Assembly: GCF_019049245.1 (NCBI RefSeq)
Contig: NZ_JAGMUK010000080.1
Span: 34,037 to 81,414 of the forward strand
DNA: 47,378 nt
Source of the DNA: Streptomyces sp. AC555_RSS877
GTDB lineage: Bacteria > Actinomycetota > Actinomycetes > Streptomycetales > Streptomycetaceae
Direction of reading: 5' to 3'
The notes beneath the pieces were generated by a model that did not search any database, was not told the DNA's origin, and was given only the letters and a program-made list of their open reading frames with translations. A program made the translations under genes and the position numbers. Below, one piece after another: positions 23,609-32,459 of the stretch (within the stretch, counting starts at the first letter, position 1; each line of letters opens with the position of its first letter).

Positions 23609-26422
23609 TCAGGCAGGGCGCAGACCGAGGATCGCCTCCAGCCGTCGCTCCAGGGAGGCCAAGCCCGCCAGCGACTCCTGCGGTGTCAGCGCCAGGACCA
23701 GTTCGGCGGCGGGTGCGTCGAGATACGCGGCGAGCCGGCCGGCGACCTGCGCCTCCCCTCCGGGAACGACGCCTGTCTCGACGGCGGCTGCAACGACGGC
23801 GGCCCAGGTGTCCGGGTCGTCGAGCACGTCCCGGACGGTGGCCGTCGCGTGCTGGGTGGCACCGTCTGCCATCGGATCGGGTATCTCCCAGTGGTGCTCG
23901 CCGTGGCCGACGGACTTTGGCTCGGCCGTCCTGGGCAGGTGCACCAGCGCGGTGGCCCCCACCGGAACGCGGACATCGAGCCGGAACGTCCCGCCGGCCC
24001 GCTCCCAGGCGACACCGGCCTCGCCGTAGGGGGTGAGGTGGCGCGCCGAGGCGGACGTGAGGTCGGCGGACGGTCGCGGGTGGACGAGGATCTCGCGGTA
24101 GCCGGGGGCGGCGGGTGCGAGGCCGGCGACGGTGCGGTGCAGCCAGTCCGCGACGGCGCCGAGCGCGTAGTGGTTGAACGACGTCATGTCACCGGGGTTG
24201 ATACTGCCGTCGGGGAGCATGCTGTCCCAGCGCTCCCAGATGGTGGTCGCCCCCATGGTGACCGGGTACAGCCAGGACGGGCAGCCGGTCTGCAGCAGCA
24301 GCCGGTAGGCGACCTGGGCGTGTCCGGTCGAGGTCAGCGCGTCGGTCACCAGGGGCGTACCGACGAACCCGGTGCTGATGCGGAAGCCGCTCGCGCGTAC
24401 GAGGTCCGCCAGGCGCCGGCCGGCCCGCTCGCGCTGTTCGGCGCCCGGCAGCAGCGCCCACTCGATGGCCAGGGCGTAGACCGTCTGCGCGTCGGAGAGG
24501 ACCCGGCCGGCCGGCGTGACGTAGGCACGGGCGAACGCCGCGCGCACCTCGGCCGCCAGGGCGCCGTACCGCTCGGCCTCGTTCTCGCGCCCCAGCACTC
24601 GCGCGGCCTCGGCCACGATTTCCGCGGAGCGTGCGAAGTGCGCGGTGGCCACCACGTCGGGGTCGGCCTTGGCCCGGGAGGGGGCCTCCGGTGGAGCCGT
24701 GGGGTCGAGCCAGTCGCCGAACTGGAAGCCGCCCGACCACAGCCGGTCCGGGCCGGCGAGGTCCGCGAGCCGGTCGACCCAGGCGCGCATGCTCGGCCAC
24801 TGCCGCTCCAGGACTTGACGGTCGCCTGTGCGCTGATACAGCGCCCAGGGCACGATCGTCGCGGCGTCGCCCCAGGCTGCCGCGGTCGGCGCGCGGTCGC
24901 GCAGCACGTCCGGTACGACGTAGGGCACTGATCCGTCGGGTTGCTGTTCGGCCGCCAGGTCCGCCAGCCACGACCTGAGGAACCCCGCGCTGTCGAAGAG
25001 AAAGGTCGCCGTCGGGGCGAACACCTGGATGTCGCCGGTCCAGCCGAGGCGTTCGTCACGCTGCGGGCAGTCGGTGGGTACGTCGACGAAGTTGCCGCGC
25101 ATGCCCCACACCACGTTCTCGTGGAAGCGGTTGAGCAGTGTGTGGGAGGAGGCGAACCAGCCGGTGCGGCGCAGGTCCGACCCGATCACCACGGTCTCGA
25201 CGTCCTCGGCACGCAGGCCTGGCACGCCCGAGATCTCCGCGTAGCGGAAGCCGTGGAAGGTGAGGGACGGTTCGAGGATCTCCTCGCCCGTGCCCGCGAC
25301 GAGGTACGTGTCGGTGGCTTCGGCCGCGCGCAGCGGACGAGTGCCGAGCTCGCCGTCCTCCAGGACCTCAGCATGGCGGACGACGACCTCGGCGCCGGAT
25401 GCCAGGCCGCGCACCCGCAGCCGTACCCATCCCACGGCGTTCTGTCCGAAGTCGACCAGAGTCCGGCCCGACGGTGACATCCACACCTTCTCGGCCGGAA
25501 GGACGCAGCTGACCCGGACGGGCGGTCCTTCCGGGGCAACGAGGCGGGTGAGGTCGCCCGCCACCACCTCGACCGCGCCGGCTGCCGGGCGCCAGCCGGG
25601 GCCGCGGCGACGCAGGTCGGTGCGCTGGCCGTCGTAGAGGTCGTCGGCGAGGACCTCGCTCTCCCGAGCCGTCCATGTGCCGTCCGTGGCGAGCACATGG
25701 ACCTGTCCGTCGGTGGTGGTGACCTCCAGCTGGGCCAGCAGGGCCAGCCGGTCGCCGTACAGGGCACGCTCGCCGTTGAAGCCCAGTCGGCCCCGGTACC
25801 AGCCGTTGCCGAGCAGGACCTCCAGCACGTTCTCCCCGCTGCGGACCAGTTCCGTCACGTCGTACGTCTGGTAGCGCAGCCGGTGCTCGTAGGCCGTCCA
25901 GCCCGGGGCGAGCACCAGGTCGCCGACGCGCCGGCCGTTGAGCGTGGCGACGTACAGGCCGTGCGCGGTGGCGTAGAGGCGGGCTGTGCGCACCTCGCCC
26001 GGCACCTCGAGCGATCCGCTCAGCACCGGAGCGGGCATACGCGTGCCGGCGATGCCGACCGGACTGATGAAGTCCGCCGTCCAGTCGGCCGCGTCAAGGA
26101 GGCCGGCCTCCACGACAGCTCGTTCGCTCCATTCGCTCCACCGGTCCCGGCAGGCGACGCGGACCCGCACGGCGGCGTACTCCCGGGAGGCCAGCGGCCG
26201 CGCCGGCCAGGGCACCAGGATCTGCTCGGAGCTGTCGGCCCGGAACGTCTCGGTGGTGCCGCCCCGCAGGACCTCGATCTCGTAGGCGGTCTGGCGGTAG
26301 TCCGCGTCCGCCTGCGGGACCGACCACGACAGACGGGGAGAGCCCGTGCCGACACCGCGGACCGGTGAGGGATCGGTGAGGTGCTCGAACCGGGGGGCGC
26401 AGGGAGCGGCAGCCACGACCAT
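23609..26422 (-). CDS. GH78 alpha-L-rhamnosidase
   Basis: The 937-residue enzyme is first in the operon. ATG 26422 was chosen because CTGGAG lies 7 nt upstream; ATG 26440 is possible. N-terminal beta domains (Bac_rhamnosid_N, from about 165) lead to the (alpha/alpha)6 catalytic domain with TDCPQRDERLGWTGDIQVFA, which carries the conserved Asp and acid Glu. The second conserved Glu is in GATTIWERWDSML. A C-terminal beta domain follows, then an extra helical tail of about 95 residues (TVRDVLDDPDTWAAVV...) absent from minimal GH78. No signal peptide, so it removes terminal alpha-L-rhamnose inside the cell. A promoter with a probable LacI operator lies at 26538-26589. Confidence 0.95.
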   Translation of the reverse strand: MVVAAAPCAPRFEHLTDPSPVRGVGTGSPRLSWSVPQADADYRQTAYEIEVLRGGTTETFRADSSEQILVPWPARPLASREYAAVRVRVACRDRWSEWSERAVVEAGLLDAADWTADFISPVGIAGTRMPAPVLSGSLEVPGEVRTARLYATAHGLYVATLNGRRVGDLVLAPGWTAYEHRLRYQTYDVTELVRSGENVLEVLLGNGWYRGRLGFNGERALYGDRLALLAQLEVTTTDGQVHVLATDGTWTARESEVLADDLYDGQRTDLRRRGPGWRPAAGAVEVVAGDLTRLVAPEGPPVRVSCVLPAEKVWMSPSGRTLVDFGQNAVGWVRLRVRGLASGAEVVVRHAEVLEDGELGTRPLRAAEATDTYLVAGTGEEILEPSLTFHGFRYAEISGVPGLRAEDVETVVIGSDLRRTGWFASSHTLLNRFHENVVWGMRGNFVDVPTDCPQRDERLGWTGDIQVFAPTATFLFDSAGFLRSWLADLAAEQQPDGSVPYVVPDVLRDRAPTAAAWGDAATIVPWALYQRTGDRQVLERQWPSMRAWVDRLADLAGPDRLWSGGFQFGDWLDPTAPPEAPSRAKADPDVVATAHFARSAEIVAEAARVLGRENEAERYGALAAEVRAAFARAYVTPAGRVLSDAQTVYALAIEWALLPGAEQRERAGRRLADLVRASGFRISTGFVGTPLVTDALTSTGHAQVAYRLLLQTGCPSWLYPVTMGATTIWERWDSMLPDGSINPGDMTSFNHYALGAVADWLHRTVAGLAPAAPGYREILVHPRPSADLTSASARHLTPYGEAGVAWERAGGTFRLDVRVPVGATALVHLPRTAEPKSVGHGEHHWEIPDPMADGATQHATATVRDVLDDPDTWAAVVAAAVETGVVPGGEAQVAGRLAAYLDAPAAELVLALTPQESLAGLASLERRLEAILGLRPA

Positions 26423-26537
26423 GTAAGTCTCCAGACTCATCGAGCATTGGGTGACCGGGCCCGAGGCGGGCATTGTGTGGCTCCGCTCAGGAACGCCCTC
26501 ACACACAGGGGAAGGAACCACCTGAGGGGGCCGGCGT

Positions 26538-26589
26538 TGTGTAACGTTCTACGTCAGGGAGCGTAGGGAGCTGCCTGAATTCATGTCAA
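26538..26589 (-). promoter_or_regulatory. Promoter of the glycosidase operon with a LacI-type operator
   Basis: On the minus strand: TTGACA (26584-26589), 18-nt spacer, TACGCT (26560-26565). Six bases further on is CGTAGAACGTTACACA (26538-26553), centred on the palindrome AACGTT. The site nearly repeats the one before the ABC genes (CGTAGAACGTTGTACA) in the same orientation and position relative to the -10, so a repressor bound there would block the start site. Confidence 0.75.
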
Positions 26590-26642
26590 GGCAACGGAAG
26601 GGACCGATCCATGGGGTACCGATCGGAACGGGCGCTTGTAGC

Positions 26643-27800
26643 ATGGCGCGAATGGACAACAGCGCTGCTGACGCCGATCTGCGGGGCGGCATGACGGCTT
26701 CACGCAACGGAGACAAGCGGCCTGTCCGCTCGCGCGGCGATGGCACCGCGCAGTCCTCCGGAGTGCGCCGCGTGACGATCCAGGACGTGGCCCGGGAAGC
26801 GCAGGTGTCGGTGTCGGCCGTGTCCAAGGTGCTGCGCGACGCCTACGGCGTCAGCCCGGAGATGCGGATCAAGGTCACCGCGGCGATCGAGAAGCTGGGC
26901 TACCGGCCGCAGGCCGGCGCGCGCGCCATGCGGGGCCGCTCCTACACCGTCGGAGTCATGCTCGTGGCGCTGTCCCATCCCTTCCAGCCCGAGATCGTCG
27001 AGGGTGTCACGGACGAACTGGAGCCGACGCCCTACCAGGAGATACTCATCACCGGCGGCCTCGCGGCCGAGCGCCAGCAACGCAGCATCGAGGCCCTCGT
27101 CGACCGCCAGGTCGACGGCCTCGTCATCATCGCGCCGGAGATGAGCACGGCCTGGCTCGAACGGCTCGGGGCGAGTCTGCCCACGGTGGTGGTCGCGCGC
27201 CATGGTGGCGCCACCTCCTTCGACACCGTTGTCGACGACGACCAGGGGGGTGCGCGCCTCATGGTCGACCACCTGGTGAGTCTCGGCCACCGGCGCATCG
27301 CACACACCACCCATCCGACGGGGGTCCTGGAACGCCCGCATGTCCTCGCGCACACCGCACGGTGCGACGGGTACATCAGGGCCATGCAGCGCCACGGCCT
27401 CGAGCCTGACGTCATCGAGACGAGCTACACGGAGGAGGGCGGCTACCGGGCCGCCACCGAGGCACTGTCCAGGCCGACACCGCCGACCGCGATCTTCGCG
27501 GGCGCCGACATCGCTGCGCTGGGCGCCCTGCGGGCAGCGGAGGAACGCGGTCTGCGGGTACCGGAAGATTTGACGGTGACCGGCTACGACAACGTCAACG
27601 CCTCCTCGATCGGCCGGGTCTCGCTCACGACGGTGGACCAGTCGGGCCACCTCACGGGCCAAATGAGCACACGGCTTCTCCTGGAGCGGCTCAATGGCCG
27701 CACCCAGCCGGTCCACTACGTCGTGGCGCCCCGGCTCGTGCCCCGCGGGACGAGCGCGGCTCCGGCGCGCGACCGTGCCGCACGAGCGGCGCGCTCCTAG
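26643..27800 (+). CDS. LacI-family transcriptional repressor of the glycan locus
   Basis: The 385-residue protein has a LacI HTH (VTIQDVAREAQVSVSAVSKV and LRDAYGVSPEMR, about residues 43-75) and hinge helix region (IEKLGYRPQAGARAM). A periplasmic-binding-protein-like effector domain follows, with TVVDDDQGGARLMVDHL and TVTGYDNVNASSIGRVSLTT. It sits between the divergent glycosidase operon and the ABC operon, and both promoters carry the same AACGTT-centred 16-mer, the form expected of a LacI operator. The inducer is probably an oligosaccharide or sugar released by the locus. ATG 26643 has no clear ribosome-binding site; TAGCAT at 26639-26644 could be a -10 giving a leaderless start at ATG 26652. 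Confidence 0.93.
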   Translation: MARMDNSAADADLRGGMTASRNGDKRPVRSRGDGTAQSSGVRRVTIQDVAREAQVSVSAVSKVLRDAYGVSPEMRIKVTAAIEKLGYRPQAGARAMRGRSYTVGVMLVALSHPFQPEIVEGVTDELEPTPYQEILITGGLAAERQQRSIEALVDRQVDGLVIIAPEMSTAWLERLGASLPTVVVARHGGATSFDTVVDDDQGGARLMVDHLVSLGHRRIAHTTHPTGVLERPHVLAHTARCDGYIRAMQRHGLEPDVIETSYTEEGGYRAATEALSRPTPPTAIFAGADIAALGALRAAEERGLRVPEDLTVTGYDNVNASSIGRVSLTTVDQSGHLTGQMSTRLLLERLNGRTQPVHYVVAPRLVPRGTSAAPARDRAARAARS

Positions 27801-28192
27801 CGCGTCCCGTGTTCCTGTCTGCACATCTCCCCTCGCCTTGTGCATCGGTGCACTCTTCTCGCTGACCCGGTGGACTGCCGCGACCCGCGACACATCGCCC
27901 CGCGCCCGCTGTCGCAGGCGCCGGAAAAGTCGATCAGGGCGAGACTTGGCTGGTAGTAAGTGGTGTGGCACCGGAGAGTGAAGATCGCGCTACCGGCGCG
28001 TTGCCGAACTGTTACACGGCGGGGTTGGCGCGATCTCTTGACTCGTTCTGGCCGTCTCCGTACCTTGCCGCGTAGAACGTTGTACACATCACGTCGTCCA
28101 GTTCGCACTGTCTCTCACCGAGCGCTGGACAGATCTGCGTCGGCCCGCATGTAAACAGGCCGCAACTTCATTCGCGTCCGAAGGAGTCCATA
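27801..28192 (+). other. lacI-ABC intergenic region
   Basis: No gene is seen on either strand. It holds the promoter/operator at 28038-28086 and a leader of about 110 nt before the lipoprotein gene, whose start is preceded by GAAGGAG. Confidence 0.6.
28038..28086 (+). promoter_or_regulatory. Promoter of the ABC importer operon with a LacI-type operator
   Basis: TTGACT (28038-28043), 17-nt spacer, TACCTT (28061-28066), then CGTAGAACGTTGTACA (28071-28086), a near-perfect palindrome centred on AACGTT. It matches the site at 26538-26553 at 14 of 16 positions. The operator would cover the transcription start. Confidence 0.78.
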
Positions 28193-29719
28193 ATGCGGCG
28201 CACCACCCGACCTGCCGCCACGGCAGTCACGATGACCACAGCCCTGGCCGCACTCGTCGCCCTGAGCGGCTGTACCGACGCGAGTTCCACCTCGGGGAAC
28301 GCCGGCGGCAAGGGCACACTCACGCTCGGCATGACCCAGGACATCCAGGGCTGGGACCCGGTCAACCAGCCCAGCTACCAGGGTTGGGGCGCCTCGGCGG
28401 TGTACGACAAGCCCTTCCGGTGTGACGCTCAGGGCAAGCCCCAGCCTGCCGCCGCGAAGACCTGGAAATTCAAGTCGGACAACACCGGCGTGACGATGCA
28501 CCTACGTCCGGGCATGAAGTTCTCCGACGGAACCCCGGTCAATTCGGCGGCGGTCAAGGCGTCGGTCGAGTACGCGGCGACACACGGCGCCAGCACAGCC
28601 CGCTTCGCCGGCATGAAGGTCTCCACGCCGGACAAGCTGACCGCCGTGATCTCCACGAAGCCGAACCCGCTGCTCACCGCACGTCTGTGCGACCTCGCGA
28701 TAGCCAGTCCGAAGTACCTGGCCTCGGGCAACCGGAACAAGGCTCCGGTCGGCTCGGGCCCGTACACCCTCGACGCATCGGCGACGACCGGTGGCTCGGT
28801 CTACACCTTCGTCAAGAACGACGCGTACTGGGACGCCAAGTCGTTCCCGTACAAGAAGCTCGTGCTGAAGGTCATCACCAGCGAGACAGCGACGATCAAC
28901 GCGCTCAAGACCGGGCAGATCGACGGCTCCCTCATCACGCAGGCGACGTACAGCCAGGCCAAGTCATCCGGACTGAAGATCCAGATGCAGCCGAGCGAGG
29001 TGGCCCGGCTCCTGCTGACCGACCACCTGGGCAAGAAGATCCCCGCTCTGGGCAACGTGGACGTCCGCCGCGCGATGAACATGGTGTTCGACAAGGACGC
29101 CATGGCGAAGAACCTCTTCCGAGGGCTGGCCACCCCGACCCCGCAGATCTTCCGTCCCGGCTCCGCGGCGTACATCAAGGACCTCAAGGACCCCTACCCC
29201 TACGACGTCGAGGCCGCGAAGGCCCTGATGAAGAAGGCGGGATATGCGAACGGCTTCAGCATCGAGATCCCGTACCTGCAGGGGCAGAACCTGGACGCGT
29301 TGATGCCGGTCGTCAAGCAGCAGCTGGGCCTGCTGAACATCAAGGTCAAGCAGGTCACCCTGTCCGGCCCGAACGCCATCAGTGAACTGCTCAGCGGCAA
29401 GTACCCCATCCCCATGTGGGTGCTCGGGAACTACGGCGAGTCGCGGCTGGACATCGCCGACTACATCCTGCCCGACGGCATCTGGAACGTCATGCACCAG
29501 ACCGATCCGACAGTGGCCGGGCTCTGGGAAAAGATCCTGACCGACAACCCGCAGCAGTCGGCCAAGGATCAGCAGGCCATCAACCGCTACGTCGTCGACC
29601 AGGCCTGGTTCGTCCCGATGGTGTCCACGGGCACCATCTACGCCTACAACTCCAAGCTCAAGGTCCGGAAGTCCACCGACCCGTCCGGCCTGCACCCGCT
29701 CCTGTGGGACTTCCAGTAG
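28193..29719 (+). CDS. ABC transporter substrate-binding lipoprotein, family 5 (Opp/Dpp type)
   Basis: The 508-residue protein has a basic start, hydrophobic helix and lipobox ALSGC (lipidated Cys about C27), so it is anchored outside the membrane. The mature part has the SBP_bac_5 layout (GTLTLGMTQDIQGWDPVNQP, then MHLRPGMKFSDGTPVNS and NVDVRRAMNMVFDKDAM). Family-5 proteins carry peptides, nickel or, in several lineages, oligosaccharides; the shared LacI operator and glycosidase operon favour oligosaccharides here. GAAGGAG lies 7 nt upstream of the ATG. It is followed after 28 bp by the permease gene. Confidence 0.93.
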   Translation: MRRTTRPAATAVTMTTALAALVALSGCTDASSTSGNAGGKGTLTLGMTQDIQGWDPVNQPSYQGWGASAVYDKPFRCDAQGKPQPAAAKTWKFKSDNTGVTMHLRPGMKFSDGTPVNSAAVKASVEYAATHGASTARFAGMKVSTPDKLTAVISTKPNPLLTARLCDLAIASPKYLASGNRNKAPVGSGPYTLDASATTGGSVYTFVKNDAYWDAKSFPYKKLVLKVITSETATINALKTGQIDGSLITQATYSQAKSSGLKIQMQPSEVARLLLTDHLGKKIPALGNVDVRRAMNMVFDKDAMAKNLFRGLATPTPQIFRPGSAAYIKDLKDPYPYDVEAAKALMKKAGYANGFSIEIPYLQGQNLDALMPVVKQQLGLLNIKVKQVTLSGPNAISELLSGKYPIPMWVLGNYGESRLDIADYILPDGIWNVMHQTDPTVAGLWEKILTDNPQQSAKDQQAINRYVVDQAWFVPMVSTGTIYAYNSKLKVRKSTDPSGLHPLLWDFQ

Positions 29720-29747
29720 CCCCACGCATGAACGATTGGAGTGACAG

Positions 29748-30689
29748 GTGTTGGGTTCTGTGGTGAAGAAGCTGGTCCGCTCACTGACGGTGCTGCTCGT
29801 GGTCAGCTTCGCGACGTTCGTCCTGATGTACGGCAACGGGCCGGGGATCGCGCGGGGTGTCCTGGGCACGAGGGCCAGCGAGGCCGACGTCCGGGCGGAG
29901 GTGGTCAGACTCGGTCTGGACAAGCCGCTCCTGGTGCAGTACGGCGATTGGCTCAAGGGCGTCGTCACGGGCAACCTCGGCGACTCGTTCTTCACGGGCC
30001 AGTCCGTGACCTCGGCCCTCTCCTCCCGGGTACCGGTGACCCTCACCCTGATCGTCCTGTCGCTCCTGCTGACAGCGGTGGCGAGCGTCCTCCTGGGCGT
30101 CGCCGCCGCCGTCCGCGGCGGGTGGTTGGACCGGATGGTGCAGTTCCTGTCCGTGCTGGGAGCGGCCGTGCCGGCCTTCATCATCGCGATCGGGCTCGTC
30201 TTCGCCTTCGCCGTCTCGGTCCGGCTGCTCCCGGCGACGGGGTACGTCTCACCGGACCAGAGCCTCAGTGGATGGCTCAAGTCGGTCACCCTCCCGGTCA
30301 TCGCCCTCCTTGTGGGATCCATCGCCAACGCCGCCGCGCAGTTCCGCGGAGCGGTCCTGGACACGCTCTCCCAGGACTTCGTACGGACGCTGCGAGCGCG
30401 GGGGATCCCGGAATCGCAGGTCGTCTTCCGGCATGTGCTGCGCAATGCCGCCGGTCCCGGTCTCACCGCCCTGAGCCTGCAGACCCTCGGCCTCATCGGC
30501 GGGGCGGTGGTCATCGAGCAGGTGTTCGCTCTGCCTGGCCTGGGCGACCTGAGCAACACCTCGGCGCAGAAGGGAGACGTGCCGCTGGTGATGGGGTGCG
30601 TGCTGGTGACGATCGTGGTCGTGCTCGTCGTCAACCTGCTGGGCGACCTCGTCACGGCAGCGGTCAACCCGAAAGCGAGGACGCGATGA
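29748..30689 (+). CDS. ABC transporter permease, DppB/OppB type
   Basis: The 313-residue inner-membrane protein starts at GTG 29748 (GGAG upstream). It has an N-terminal helix, a cytoplasm-exported loop (ARGVLGTRASEADVRAEVVR) typical of DppB, then five more helices. The EAA-like loop, where the ATPases dock, is around DFVRTLRARGIPESQVVFRH. The C-terminal GGAVVIEQVFALPGLGDL motif is diagnostic of the family. ATGA overlap with the next gene. It forms the channel together with the DppC-like half of the following fusion protein. Confidence 0.94.
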   Translation: MLGSVVKKLVRSLTVLLVVSFATFVLMYGNGPGIARGVLGTRASEADVRAEVVRLGLDKPLLVQYGDWLKGVVTGNLGDSFFTGQSVTSALSSRVPVTLTLIVLSLLLTAVASVLLGVAAAVRGGWLDRMVQFLSVLGAAVPAFIIAIGLVFAFAVSVRLLPATGYVSPDQSLSGWLKSVTLPVIALLVGSIANAAAQFRGAVLDTLSQDFVRTLRARGIPESQVVFRHVLRNAAGPGLTALSLQTLGLIGGAVVIEQVFALPGLGDLSNTSAQKGDVPLVMGCVLVTIVVVLVVNLLGDLVTAAVNPKARTR

Positions 30690-32458
30690 CCACGACACCC
30701 CCGCTGGAGACGGCCGTTCTTGTGCAGGCGGCCGCGAAGAGGCGGTCTCTCTTCCGGCGACTGCTCACCAATCCGCAGGGCGCGGTCTGCCTGGTCTTCC
30801 TGCTCTTTGTGGTGTTCCTGGGCCTGTCCTGCTCCTGGCTGGCCCCGCACGGCCCGAACGTGACAGACCTCAGCGCCGTGGACGCGTCCCCGTTCAGTTC
30901 CGGGCACCTCCTCGGGGCGGACTCGACGGGGCGGGACATCCTGTCCCGGCTGATGTGGGGAGCCCGCCAGACGCTGCTCGCCTGTGTGGTGGTACTCGTC
31001 GTCTCCGTCGTACTCGGAGTGACCAGCGGCCTCGCTGCCGGCTTCTACCGCGGCAGGGTCGACGCGGTGTTGAACTGGGTTTCCGACGTCGTCATGTCGA
31101 CGCCCGGCGTCATCCTGCTCATCGCGCTGTATGCCCGGACCGGGTCGAACATCGTCGCGGCCATGGCCGTCTACGGCCTCATCGTGGCACCGTCGTACTT
31201 CCGGCTGGTCCGGTCCGTCGTCCTCGGAGTCCGCAGCGAGCTGTATGTGGACGCGGCCAAGGTGGTCGGGCTCTCCGATCGGAGGATCGTCGGCCGCCAC
31301 GTACTGTGGGCCGTTCGCGCGCCCGTCGTCATCCAGAGTTCGTTCGTCCTCGCGGCCGGGATCGCGATGGAAGCCGGCCTGGGCTTCCTCGGTCTGAGCA
31401 ACCCCGCCAAGGCATCCTGGGGCGGCGTCCTGCAGGAGGCGTTCGGCAACATCTACAACAACAAGGCCGGTGTCCTGTGGCCGGCCCTCCTCATCAGTCT
31501 GACCGTCCTGGCGCTCGTCCTGCTCGGCAACGCCCTGCGCGATGTGCTCCAGTCGTCGGCCCACAGCAGGACGCTGTCCCCGCGCCGGCGCCGCGAACTG
31601 ACCCGGCAGGCACAGGAGCAACGCCAGTCGACCACCACAGACCCCGCAGCCGCACCGGCCGAAGCGGTCCTGTCGATCCGCGGCCTGCGCATCGGCTACC
31701 CGGACGGCGAGAACAGCGTCCGCGAGGTCGTGCACGGCGTCGACCTGGACGTACGGCGGGGCGAGATCCACGGCCTGGTGGGCGAGTCAGGCTCCGGCAA
31801 GTCCCAGATCGCCTTCTCGACCCTGGGCATCCTGCCCCGCGAGGCGGTCGTCCTCGGCGGCAGCATCGTGCTGGACGGCAAGGACCTGCTGGCCGACGAC
31901 CAGCAGCTGCGCGCGGCACGCGGCCGGCGCATCGCCTACGTGCCGCAGGAACCCATGTCGAACCTCGACCCCTGCTTCACGGTCGGCGCGCAACTCACCC
32001 ACGGCCTGCGCGCGGTGAAGAAGATGTCCAAGCAGGAAGCGGAAAGGGAGCTGCTGAGACTGCTCGCACGGGTCGGCATCAAGGATCCCGAACGGGTCTT
32101 CCGCCAGTATCCGCACGAGATCTCCGGCGGCATGGCACAGCGCGTGCTCATCTGCGGCGCGGTGGCCTCGAACCCCGACCTGATCGTGGCCGACGAGCCC
32201 ACCACGGCCCTGGATGTGACCGTGCAGGCCGAGGTACTGGAGCTGCTGCGCGAACTGCGCGACGAACGCGGTCTCGCCGTGATCCTCGTGACCCACAACC
32301 TCGGTGTCGTCGCGGACATCTGCGACACGGTCAGCGTCATGCGGGACGGCCGCATCGTGGAACGCAGCGACGTGGCCGCGCTCTTCGAGTCCCCTGCCGA
32401 GGACTACACCCGGGAACTGCTCTCGTCGGCACGCCGTGTCGAGATCGCGGAGGTATGA
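30686..32458 (+). CDS. ABC transporter permease-ATPase fusion (DppC + DppD)
   Basis: The 590-residue protein starts at ATG 30686; the frame is open further upstream only as a shadow of the previous gene. Residues 1-300 form a DppC permease with HLLGADSTGRDILSRLMWGA, the EAA loop YVDAAKVVGLSDRRIVGRH and AGLGFLGLSNP. After an Arg/Gln-rich linker, residues ~325-590 are the DppD ATPase with Walker A GESGSGKSQ, signature ISGGMAQRV and Walker B LIVADEPTTALDV. Such permease-ATPase fusions are known in actinobacteria, so the gene is complete rather than damaged. It supplies one of two ATPase subunits. Confidence 0.94.
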   Translation: MTTTPPLETAVLVQAAAKRRSLFRRLLTNPQGAVCLVFLLFVVFLGLSCSWLAPHGPNVTDLSAVDASPFSSGHLLGADSTGRDILSRLMWGARQTLLACVVVLVVSVVLGVTSGLAAGFYRGRVDAVLNWVSDVVMSTPGVILLIALYARTGSNIVAAMAVYGLIVAPSYFRLVRSVVLGVRSELYVDAAKVVGLSDRRIVGRHVLWAVRAPVVIQSSFVLAAGIAMEAGLGFLGLSNPAKASWGGVLQEAFGNIYNNKAGVLWPALLISLTVLALVLLGNALRDVLQSSAHSRTLSPRRRRELTRQAQEQRQSTTTDPAAAPAEAVLSIRGLRIGYPDGENSVREVVHGVDLDVRRGEIHGLVGESGSGKSQIAFSTLGILPREAVVLGGSIVLDGKDLLADDQQLRAARGRRIAYVPQEPMSNLDPCFTVGAQLTHGLRAVKKMSKQEAERELLRLLARVGIKDPERVFRQYPHEISGGMAQRVLICGAVASNPDLIVADEPTTALDVTVQAEVLELLRELRDERGLAVILVTHNLGVVADICDTVSVMRDGRIVERSDVAALFESPAEDYTRELLSSARRVEIAEV

Positions 32459-32459
32459 G

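Noticed and set aside
29741..30685. A 905-residue plus-strand frame beginning at 29741
   Set aside because: Its first 315 codons are a shadow of the DppB-type permease; the real permease-ATPase fusion starts at ATG 30686 with an ATGA overlap.
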